The position numbers were made by a program, and so were the translations under genes. 22,069 bases of DNA from contig JAJRYU010000632.1 of the NCBI GenBank assembly GCA_024275615.1, positions 1 through 22,069 of the forward strand, read 5' to 3'. The stretch comes from Planctomycetota bacterium. GTDB taxonomy: Bacteria; Planctomycetota; GCA-002687715; DRQF01. Shown here one piece after another: positions 16,006 to 22,069 of this stretch (the stretch's first letter is position 1; each line of letters opens with the position of its first letter). The notes beneath the pieces are model-generated. The model ran no database searches and was not told where the DNA came from. It worked only from the letters and a program-made list of their open reading frames with translations.

Positions 16006-17202
16006 CTAGGTGAGTGACAAGAGGGTAGCACAAAGCTTGTGTGGGTCGATGAAGGAAGCGTCGTTAGAGTCGGCCAGATCTAAGTCCAGTACGATGACTC
16101 CGCAATCCTCGATGGCCTTTACATCCAAGCCATTTGGGTAGATCCCTTTTTCTGAATCCACAAGAACGAGGTCGAGCAAGGAATCAGATGGCAACGATTC
16201 ACCAGCATCCCTGCGCAGATAGTGCAGAAGTGTCTCAACAGTGTCCTTGACCGTCATGCCGATCTGCTCAGGGTCGTACCCCGTGTTTGGAACGTAAACG
16301 CGGGGGCCACGGGCCCGGTGGACGGAGCTGCCGACACCTGCAGGCAGAAGATTGGCAATCAAGCTGGAATAAAAACTACCCATAGGGAAGCAGATTAAAT
16401 CCGCTTCCGTAATCGCATGGCCAATTGTCCGTTCAATCAGCTGCTCCAAGCGAACACCAGGAGCATCACGCCCAGCGAGAAAAATATCGGTGATGGGTGA
16501 AGATATGGGACCATGTTCTTTGCCTGTAAAGAGGTGTTGACGCAAGTGAACCGTCCCGTCCTCAAGCTCAACACAAATATCAAGATTAGCATTGACTGTC
16601 GCACGAACCGAACCGCGGACTTCCAAGAGCCTGGAGTAGAGATAGGTGACAGCATCAATGTCACGGTCATTGAGGAGATAAGCCCCGGCCAGAGTCAGGT
16701 TGCCCAAGCTAGCGCCGCGCAAGTCAAAACCATCTGGCATGAGATCGACGAATCCACGTAGGTGCCTGCCGACCAAGTTGCGGATCGGTTGCGGAATACA
16801 CTCGATCAACGGGTCTCTGCCGCTCTTGATCTGAGTGATTTTTTCCAACAGGAGATCTGGTGAGTCTGATTGGCTGAAGCGATAGGAAAAGAACTCTCGG
16901 ATCTCAGCATTACCGGCGAGATTTTCGTCGGCAAGAGCGCAAAGGCGGTTGCGCAGATCGCCAATGCTGGGCATCGTGAACGCGTCGCGCAATTGAGCGG
17001 ACGACCCTCCTGAGTCGAAAGGCGTGATCAAGTGGCAGGTGTTGAACGAGAATTCTTTGATCGATTTTGAAAGATCTCGAAGTGCAGTTCCACCCGAAAA
17101 GAAGAGGATCTTCGGACCCAACTCCGGCGTCCGCCGATAGCGCTCGAGTCGTATTCGGTCTGGAATTTTCGCGAAACGACTAATAGGAATTCTTCGGCGC
17201 AT
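16006..17202 (-). CDS. CofD-like protein, GAK-system type
   Basis: A 398-aa protein of the CofD/YvcK superfamily (2-phospho-lactate transferase fold). The N-terminal signature KILFFSGGTALRDLSKS, followed by THLITPFDSGGSSA-like (here CHLITPFDSGGSSAQLRDAF) and IGDLRNRLCALAD, matches the CofD-related subgroup named for the GAK system (ATP-grasp, amphi-Trp, HprK-like kinase genes). Later conserved stretches are GASLGNLTLAGAYL and ADLICFPMGSFYSSL. The substrate is unknown. The frame extends to an ATG at 17268, but that codon lies inside the terminator hairpin of the upstream gene; ATG 17202, giving MRRRIPISRFAKIPDRIRL, is the better start. None of the expected GAK partner genes is in this window. 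Confidence 0.85.
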   Translation of the reverse strand: MRRRIPISRFAKIPDRIRLERYRRTPELGPKILFFSGGTALRDLSKSIKEFSFNTCHLITPFDSGGSSAQLRDAFTMPSIGDLRNRLCALADENLAGNAEIREFFSYRFSQSDSPDLLLEKITQIKSGRDPLIECIPQPIRNLVGRHLRGFVDLMPDGFDLRGASLGNLTLAGAYLLNDRDIDAVTYLYSRLLEVRGSVRATVNANLDICVELEDGTVHLRQHLFTGKEHGPISSPITDIFLAGRDAPGVRLEQLIERTIGHAITEADLICFPMGSFYSSLIANLLPAGVGSSVHRARGPRVYVPNTGYDPEQIGMTVKDTVETLLHYLRRDAGESLPSDSLLDLVLVDSEKGIYPNGLDVKAIEDCGVIVLDLDLADSNDASFIDPHKLCATLLSLT

Positions 17203-17251
17203 GGAAGCTCTTGAAGACGACAAAAAAAGGTGCGAACAGACCCCTAAGGAC

Positions 17252-17283
17252 AAGAAAAACGGCCTCACACGGGAGTGAGGCCG
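17252..17283 (-). terminator. rho-independent terminator of the secreted paralog A gene
   Basis: On the minus strand a perfect 9-bp stem, CGGCCTCAC / GTGAGGCCG (17275-17283 and 17260-17268), with a 6-base loop is followed by TTTTTCTT. It lies 23 bases past the stop at 17306 and shows that the CofD-like gene is a separate unit. Confidence 0.93.
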
Positions 17284-17305
17284 TCATCATAGACATTTTT
17301 TGATC

Positions 17306-19273
17306 CTAGAAAATGCTCAATTGAACCGCATTTGAAAGCGCGACAAAAGGAGAACTGGCGGTGAAAAACGCGCATTGGAAATTTCCCAAGACACCGATGG
17401 GCAGGTTCGGCACGGTGAACGCGATCTGGGCTTCACCATTCGCTGCTGTGACGAAGAATGGGTTAAATCCACCGATTGCACTTCCGTCGGCAAGAACCGT
17501 GAGCAAAGTCGGGAGACCGGTCATCGGATCAATCGGACCACCAAGGTCAATTTTGCCAATCCCCGGAAATGAGGCGGCAGCAGGATTGAGAGGGCCGCTG
17601 AACAGGAGAATGGGCTGCAAAGACTCGCCTATCATCTTGAATATCAGACTGTCGCCTTGTGTTGCTGTCGAGAAGTAGGGGCCACCAAATCCGAAGGCGA
17701 GCGGGTCGTTGTTGGCATTCTTGGGGTTGTTTAGATCCAGAATTGCCAAACCGTTCTGTGGTGCCTGGCCAGGCGTTGCCAAGAGGTCGACAACGGATAC
17801 GTCATCAATGGCGATGTCATGGGCGGAACCTGTCCCAGAGGTGTTTCCTCTGAAGACAAATTGAATAACTTGGCCAGTGAATGCACTCAGGCCAACGGCC
17901 TGCATCGTCCACGTGTTGCCAATGTGGCCCTGAGGGCCGAAGACATCAGGGATGACCGTGGCACCCGGATAGGTAATGACGTCAACACTTAGCATCGATT
18001 CGTTGTTCGATGGTCCATTGTTGTTGGAGTGCATGTAGAAACGGAGATTCGGATTGACGAAGCCCGAGAGATCGAAACAAGGTGAACGAAGATTGACCGT
18101 CGTGAAATTGCCGTTGTCATCGACAACGGCGTAACCACCCATTCCAGAGATCCCGGTGGTATGGTCAGCGCTTGGACCAGTACCATTCGTCGGGGTGGGG
18201 TCGTCCCGTAGGAACCAATCGGAATTGGCACCTGACGCGTCCGCCGTCTCCTGGATCCAACCTAGTGGCATTTGTGTCGTTCCGCTGAAACCTGAAACGG
18301 TGAAGTCTTCAAGGTATGGGAATGTCGTTACCCTCAATTGTCCACCGCTACCAATGGGAATTGCGAGAGTGTCGTTGCTAGGGTCTAAGTCCGGACTGTA
18401 TAGGATCGATGCTGTCAACGTGTGGTTCCCCACCGCCGACAAGTCAGCGGTTCCCACAAAGGTGTGGGAGAGCGTGTCACCCACAGCGAGGGCTGTTGTC
18501 GTAGTAACAAACTCAAAAGTTGGCGTGTTCGTGTCCACCTGGAATGAGAGGGTCAAGAACGTACCGATTGGCACCGGATTCATACCGATGTTGCGGGCCT
18601 CAATAGTCACGGTTTCCGTTGCCGAGCGCGGGCTACAGTCAAGCGTGTCGTTTACCGGTGCGACAATTTTTGAGAGTTGCATGTCATCAGCAACACTAGA
18701 AAGAGGCAGGTAGTGGATGTTGCCGTTCCAAATGCGGGTTTGAATGGTGACGTTGAAGTAACCACCTCCCGTTCCTTCGTAGAATTCGATGTTGGAGTCG
18801 GCAACGAAAAGGTTGCCAACAGCCGTGCCGTTGGTGTAGTTGAGGATACCGCCTGACGTCCGGGCGATGTAAAACGATTGACTGACACCGGGGAGAATAG
18901 CAAAGCCCAGATTCAAATTGAGAGGTGTTGGCGTTCCTGCGGCACTACCGGTCACGCCCGTGACCGTAGCGAGAAGGGTCCAATTCGCATTGCTCGATTG
19001 GTTGCCGAGAAATGGACCTGGCATGTTAAGTGCCCACACTTCAAAGTTTCCTGTGCCGCCAGAAATGTTGACATCGAAGCTATTGATGACAACTCCCGTA
19101 AGTGACTTGATTTCGAACATGTTGCCACCAGAGCCGTTGTTGTTGGCAAAGGTGGTCGTCAAAGTCTGTGCTTGCACCAAAGTGGTGAGACAAAACATGA
19201 TGAGTGGAATGAGCAGAGCCGCAAATCTCTGCCTCGACAGGAAGCGGGTTAGCCGCATTGTTCTTGACTGCAT
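17306..19273 (-). CDS. large secreted multi-domain protein, paralog A
   Basis: A 655-aa exported protein with a signal peptide (hydrophobic FAALLIPLIMFCLTTLVQAQ, cleavage about residue 36). Domains in order: a lectin-like beta domain (about 37-190: GNMFEIKSLTGVVINSFDVN, FEVWALN, RIWNGNIHYLP); a CARDB-like Ig fold (about 195-320: VTIEARNIGMNPVPIGTFLT, PDLDPSNDTLAIP); a MAM or choice-of-anchor-J-like jelly roll (about 325-500: EDFTVSGF, LRSPCFDLSGF, HDIAIDDVSV); and a C-terminal domain (about 505-655) ending LGNFQCAFFTASSPFVALSNAVQLSIF. The frame is open to 19462, but ATG 19273 is chosen because AAGGAT sits 9 bases upstream and the signal peptide follows. Probably surface or extracellular, perhaps carbohydrate-binding. 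Closely related to paralog B. Confidence 0.85.
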   Translation of the reverse strand: MQSRTMRLTRFLSRQRFAALLIPLIMFCLTTLVQAQTLTTTFANNNGSGGNMFEIKSLTGVVINSFDVNISGGTGNFEVWALNMPGPFLGNQSSNANWTLLATVTGVTGSAAGTPTPLNLNLGFAILPGVSQSFYIARTSGGILNYTNGTAVGNLFVADSNIEFYEGTGGGYFNVTIQTRIWNGNIHYLPLSSVADDMQLSKIVAPVNDTLDCSPRSATETVTIEARNIGMNPVPIGTFLTLSFQVDTNTPTFEFVTTTTALAVGDTLSHTFVGTADLSAVGNHTLTASILYSPDLDPSNDTLAIPIGSGGQLRVTTFPYLEDFTVSGFSGTTQMPLGWIQETADASGANSDWFLRDDPTPTNGTGPSADHTTGISGMGGYAVVDDNGNFTTVNLRSPCFDLSGFVNPNLRFYMHSNNNGPSNNESMLSVDVITYPGATVIPDVFGPQGHIGNTWTMQAVGLSAFTGQVIQFVFRGNTSGTGSAHDIAIDDVSVVDLLATPGQAPQNGLAILDLNNPKNANNDPLAFGFGGPYFSTATQGDSLIFKMIGESLQPILLFSGPLNPAAASFPGIGKIDLGGPIDPMTGLPTLLTVLADGSAIGGFNPFFVTAANGEAQIAFTVPNLPIGVLGNFQCAFFTASSPFVALSNAVQLSIF

Positions 19274-19305
19274 CGTATGAATCCTTCCGATGATAAAGCG
19301 CATGA

Positions 19306-19333
19306 GGTCTTGAGCCACAGAGGACTCAAGACC
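19306..19333 (-). promoter_or_regulatory. 5'-UTR inverted repeat upstream of paralog A
   Basis: GGTCTTGAG (19306-19314) and CTCAAGACC (19325-19333) are perfect 9-base arms around a 10-base loop, 33 bases before the ATG at 19273. There is no T-tract after it in the direction of the gene, so it is not a terminator; an operator or an mRNA leader hairpin is possible. A TATCAT-like -10 lies farther upstream (about 19365-19370) without a good -35. Confidence 0.5.
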
Positions 19334-19465
19334 GTTGTCAGAGTTAAAGGCTCTCGGCCTGACTTGATGATACAAAGCCGACCCTGCGCCGTCATGGATT
19401 TCGTGACAAAATCTGACGGGCTTCCCACGAACGTGGAATAGCCTAAGTGTCGTATGCGGCAATTG

Positions 19466-19715
19466 TTACTGGATAGTCACCTGGACAGCGCTTGTCAGGG
19501 CGATGCCCGCACCCCCTGAGGTGGGAAAGGCACATTGGAAGGTCCCCAAATTCCGATTGGTAGATTTGGAACGGTAATCACTATGTCGGCCCTGCCATGG
19601 GCGGCGGCAACGAAGAATGGGTTAAATCCACCAATGGCGGTGCCGTCGAATCCAAAGGAGAGGGGGTTAATGGTGTCGGTGTTTCGGCGAATCCGATTGT
19701 TATCGCAACCGTTCC
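19466..19715 (-). pseudogene. C-terminal remnant of a third secreted paralog, truncated and frameshifted
   Basis: Minus-strand translation gives INPLSFGF joined directly to DGTAIGGFNPFFVAAAHG, then ADIVITVPNLPIGI. In paralog B about 60 residues separate SFGF from the ADG of ADGTTIGGFNPFF, so an internal deletion is evident. After PIGI the frame is lost; dropping back one base near 19547-19552 restores LGTFQCAFPTSGGAGIALTS and AVQVTIQ ending at TAA 19466-19468. The N-terminal about 500 residues, signal peptide and start are missing. The right edge is uncertain, near 19690-19715, and falls just after the paralog B terminator. Most likely a decayed copy or recombination scar. Confidence 0.85.
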
Positions 19716-19728
19716 AACCTCTTACACC

Positions 19729-19759
19729 AAAAAAGGGCCCCACAAAGATTGTGGGGCCC
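19729..19759 (-). terminator. rho-independent terminator of paralog B
   Basis: On the minus strand a perfect 11-bp stem, GGGCCCCACAA / TTGTGGGGCCC (19735-19745 with 19749-19759), has a 3-base loop and is followed by TTTTTT (19729-19734). It is 26 bases past the paralog B stop. Confidence 0.95.
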
Positions 19760-19785
19760 AAGTGTCAGTCAAGATTGATCGTTGC

Positions 19786-21729
19786 CTACTGAACGCTCAC
19801 CTGAACAGCATTGGTCAAAGCGATACCTGCACCGCCCGAGGTGAGGAGGGCACATTGGAATGTCCCTAAGACTCCGATGGGCAAGTTTGGAATAGTGAAT
19901 CCAATGTCAGCGGTGCCGCTTGCTGCGGTGACAAAGAAGGGGTTGAACCCACCAATCGTCGTGCCGTCAGCCAAGACTGTTATCAGTGTCGGCAAACCAG
20001 TCATGGGGTCAATAGCACCCCCCACATCTACAGAGCCGATGCCTGGGAAGGATGCTGCTGCTGGATTAAGTGGTCCAGAGAACAAGACGATGGGCTGCAA
20101 GGCTTCACCTTGCATCTTGAAAGTCAACGTATCTCCTTGAGTCACGGTTGTGAAATACGGACCGCCGAATCCAAAGGAGAGAGGATCGCCGTTTATGTTC
20201 CGTGGATCATTGATGTCCAAAACCGCAAGGCCAGCTTGAGCAGCTTGCCCAGGTGTCGGCAATAGGTCACCAACCGAAACATCGTCAATCGCAATGTCGT
20301 GGGCGTTCCCAGGATTGGTTGCCGTTTCACCGCGGAAGACGAGTTGGATAATCTGCCCGGTGAAAGCGCTCAAGTCGACCACTTGAATCATCCATGCTGG
20401 ACCGGTTTGTCCCTGGGGTCCAAATACATCGGTGGTGACAGTTCCTGATGGGTGGCTAATCACATCCACTGAGAGCAAGTTCGATGTTGTTGGGCCAGAG
20501 CCGTTGTCGGAGTACATGAAGAAACGCAGGTTTGGCAGTGCCAAGCCCGAGAGATCGAAACATGGGGAACGCAAATTAATCGTGGCGTGATTGCTGTCGT
20601 CATCGATGTGAGCGTAGCCTCCCATGCCAGCCACACCGGTTGTGTGGTCCGCAGATGGGCCCGTCGTGATTGTTGGTGTCGGTCCCGAACGCATGATCCA
20701 GTCGGAATTGGTACCGGTCGCATCTGTGGTTTCTTGAACAAAACCAAGAGGAGGTGTGGTCGATCCTTCATTGCCAGTCAGTGTGAAGTCTTCCGAGTAG
20801 GGATAATTCGTTACTCGCAGTTGGCCGCCACTGCCTATATTAACTATGAGATTGTCGTTCGTTGGATCAAGGTCGGCGGCGTAGATGACTCCGCAGTCCA
20901 AAGTGTGGTTGCCTGCCGCCGAAAGATCAGCGGTCGCCGTAAATGTGTACTGAAGAGTACCACCTTGCATCAAGTCAGCCGTGAGGTTGAGGAACTCAGC
21001 TGTAGTAGCCCCGCCGTCAACTTGGAAAGTCAAAGTCAAAAACGTGCCGATAGGGACGAGATTCATCCCCAAATTGCGTACTTCAACAGTGACGACTTCC
21101 GTGGACGACCTGAGCGAACAGTCGAGTGTGTCATTGACAGGTGCGATGATTTTGGACATTTGCATGTCGTCAGTGACGGTAGACAAAGGCAAATAGTGAA
21201 TGTTGCCATTCCACACGCGTGGGTTGAAAGTCAGGTTGAAATACGTTCCGCCATGGCCTTCATAGAATTCAAGGTCAGTATTCGAGGCATAGAGGTTCCC
21301 GACAGCCGTGCCGTTAGTGTACGACAGAATCTGTGTACCAGTTGAGGTGATATAGAACGCCTGCATGACTCCTGGTGGGATGGCAAAATTCAAGTTGAGA
21401 CCCATGGGTGTGGCGACACCGGCGCCGTTTGCGGTGAGTCCTGTGACCGTGGCCAAAAGCGTCCAGTTGGTATTGCTGGATTGGTTGCCTAGATAGGTGC
21501 CAGGCGTGTTGAGCGCCCAAACTTCGAAATTGCCGCCTGTCGCAATGTTGATGTCAAAATCTGTGATGAGCACACCCGTGAGGGATTTGACGTCAAACAT
21601 ATTTCCGGACTGGCCGTTGCCGCCGGCAAATGTTGTCAACAACGGTGATTGAGCGCCCGAATACACAGCACTCATGGCTAAGCATGTGAGCAAGGCAAAG
21701 ACGCGGAGCATGCGAAAGTGATTCTTCAT
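19786..21729 (-). CDS. large secreted multi-domain protein, paralog B
   Basis: A 647-aa exported protein with the same plan as paralog A: signal peptide (VFALLTCLAMSAVYSGAQ, about 1-27), lectin-like domain (GNMFDVKSLTGVLITDFDIN, RVWNGNIHYLP), CARDB-like domain (VTVEVRNLGMNLVPIGTFLT, LDPTNDNLIVNI), MAM/jelly-roll-like domain (EDFTLTGN, LRSPCFDLSGL, HDIAIDDVSV) and the C-terminal domain ending LGTFQCALLTSGGAGIALTN. In one 59-residue stretch across the first domain junction about 47 positions are identical to paralog A. The Shine-Dalgarno is weak (AAAGAGA). It starts 54 bases after the stop of the next paralog upstream, so the two may share a transcript. No catalytic residues seen. Confidence 0.87.
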   Translation of the reverse strand: MKNHFRMLRVFALLTCLAMSAVYSGAQSPLLTTFAGGNGQSGNMFDVKSLTGVLITDFDINIATGGNFEVWALNTPGTYLGNQSSNTNWTLLATVTGLTANGAGVATPMGLNLNFAIPPGVMQAFYITSTGTQILSYTNGTAVGNLYASNTDLEFYEGHGGTYFNLTFNPRVWNGNIHYLPLSTVTDDMQMSKIIAPVNDTLDCSLRSSTEVVTVEVRNLGMNLVPIGTFLTLTFQVDGGATTAEFLNLTADLMQGGTLQYTFTATADLSAAGNHTLDCGVIYAADLDPTNDNLIVNIGSGGQLRVTNYPYSEDFTLTGNEGSTTPPLGFVQETTDATGTNSDWIMRSGPTPTITTGPSADHTTGVAGMGGYAHIDDDSNHATINLRSPCFDLSGLALPNLRFFMYSDNGSGPTTSNLLSVDVISHPSGTVTTDVFGPQGQTGPAWMIQVVDLSAFTGQIIQLVFRGETATNPGNAHDIAIDDVSVGDLLPTPGQAAQAGLAVLDINDPRNINGDPLSFGFGGPYFTTVTQGDTLTFKMQGEALQPIVLFSGPLNPAAASFPGIGSVDVGGAIDPMTGLPTLITVLADGTTIGGFNPFFVTAASGTADIGFTIPNLPIGVLGTFQCALLTSGGAGIALTNAVQVSVQ

Positions 21730-21751
21730 TCCATTCTCTTTCTTAAGAAGC

Positions 21752-21777
21752 GTCGCGGACGCCGTAGCCTCCGCGAC
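21752..21777 (-). terminator. intercistronic hairpin (terminator or attenuator)
   Basis: GTCGCGGA (21752-21759) and TCCGCGAC (21770-21777) form an 8-bp G+C-rich stem with a 10-base loop between paralog C and paralog B. On the minus strand it is followed by GCTTCTTAAG, not a true T-run, so read-through is likely. Confidence 0.45.
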
Positions 21778-21783
21778 ATGTTT

Positions 21784-22069
21784 CTAATTGACTGTGACTT
21801 CAATGGCGTTCGTCATGGCAACAAACGGAGCGTTCGCACGGAACATCGCCGCTTGGAATGTTGTCAGGATGCCCGGTGGAAATGGAGGCATGGTGAAAAA
21901 CACGTTCGAACCACCCACGTTGGTTGTGTTGAAGAATGGGTTAAATCCTGAAGGCACGCTGCCATCTGCAAAAACGGTGATGGCCGTTGGTAACCCAGTA
22001 CCTGGATCGATGGGGCCACCGATATCAATGATGCCGATAACAGCGAAACTTGCGGCAACAGGGTTCTTC
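21784..22069 (-). CDS. secreted paralog C, C-terminal end only (partial)
   Basis: The minus-strand frame enters at the window edge and ends at TAG 21784-21786. The visible 94 residues match the C-terminal domain of paralogs A and B: NPVAASFAVIGIIDIGGPID, PGTGLPTAITVFADGSVPSG, FNPFFNTTN, then LTTFQAAMFRANAPFVAMTN and AIEVTVN. It is more diverged than A is from B: it has SGFNPFFNTTNVGG where B has GGFNPFFVTAASG, and MPPFPPGIL in place of IPNLPIGVL. No stop or frameshift is seen in the visible part. The N-terminal domains lie outside the window. Confidence 0.85.
   Translation of the reverse strand, partial: KNPVAASFAVIGIIDIGGPIDPGTGLPTAITVFADGSVPSGFNPFFNTTNVGGSNVFFTMPPFPPGILTTFQAAMFRANAPFVAMTNAIEVTVN

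Noticed and set aside
17203..17268. N-terminal extension of the CofD-like protein to an ATG at 17268
   Set aside because: The upstream ATG lies within the perfect rho-independent terminator of the preceding gene, and family similarity begins after residue 23 of that frame.
19274..19462. N-terminal extension of secreted paralog A to an ATG at 19462
   Set aside because: The extra 63 residues precede a normal signal peptide, overlap the leader inverted repeat and have no counterpart in paralog B; ATG 19273 has a good Shine-Dalgarno.
17306..19759. Mobile element as the cause of the array and remnant
   Set aside because: No transposase, terminal inverted repeats or target duplications were seen; homologous duplication explains the pattern.
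20587..21345. 252-aa plus-strand open frame opposite paralog B
   Set aside because: It is antisense to a well-supported gene, has low protein character and no domain pattern; a shadow frame.

Overview
The window looks like chromosomal DNA from a planctomycete-like bacterium (inference). Base composition is moderate, by eye roughly half G+C. It combines widespread housekeeping genes with large Sec-exported multi-domain proteins of a style common in Planctomycetota: a beta-helix protein, a tandem family of lectin-like/CARDB-like/jelly-roll proteins, an SH3-like plus peptidase-MA-like secreted protein and a small secretin/STN-like protein. No RNA gene, CRISPR array, insertion sequence or phage gene was seen.

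Layout. Positions 1-181 carry the C-terminal end of an unknown upstream gene, followed closely by a secreted 489-aa protein. A convergent secretin-N-like secreted protein follows (1685-2365, minus). lepA and hemW form a 4-bp-overlapping pair (2563-5525, plus), then comes a secreted right-handed beta-helix protein (5696-7285, plus) whose Shine-Dalgarno sequence sits in a small hairpin.

Positions 7362-14865 (minus) hold a tightly packed eight-gene row, in transcription order: AI-2E family permease, DUF4178 zinc-ribbon membrane protein, 66-aa secreted basic peptide, DUF350 membrane protein, membrane-embedded spermidine synthase, SpeH-type AdoMet decarboxylase, cyclophilin lipoprotein and ychF. 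Three junctions are one-base stop/start overlaps (TAATG or TAGTG). The core from DUF4178 to SpeH can be read as a polyamine-linked membrane cassette: SpeH makes decarboxylated AdoMet, the synthase uses it at the membrane, and the DUF350, DUF4178 and small-peptide products are candidate membrane partners. This is the most interesting system in the window.

A divergent DUF4388 protein (15111-15905, plus) then faces a CofD-like protein of the GAK-system type (16006-17202, minus) across a shared hairpin terminator. The right end (17306-22069, minus) is a tandem array of paralogous secreted proteins: two intact genes, a truncated and frameshifted C-terminal remnant between them, and the C-terminal end of a third running off the window. 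Two textbook rho-independent terminators punctuate the array. Several annotated starts are moved inward from the longest open frame on the basis of signal peptides, Shine-Dalgarno sites and overlap with a terminator.
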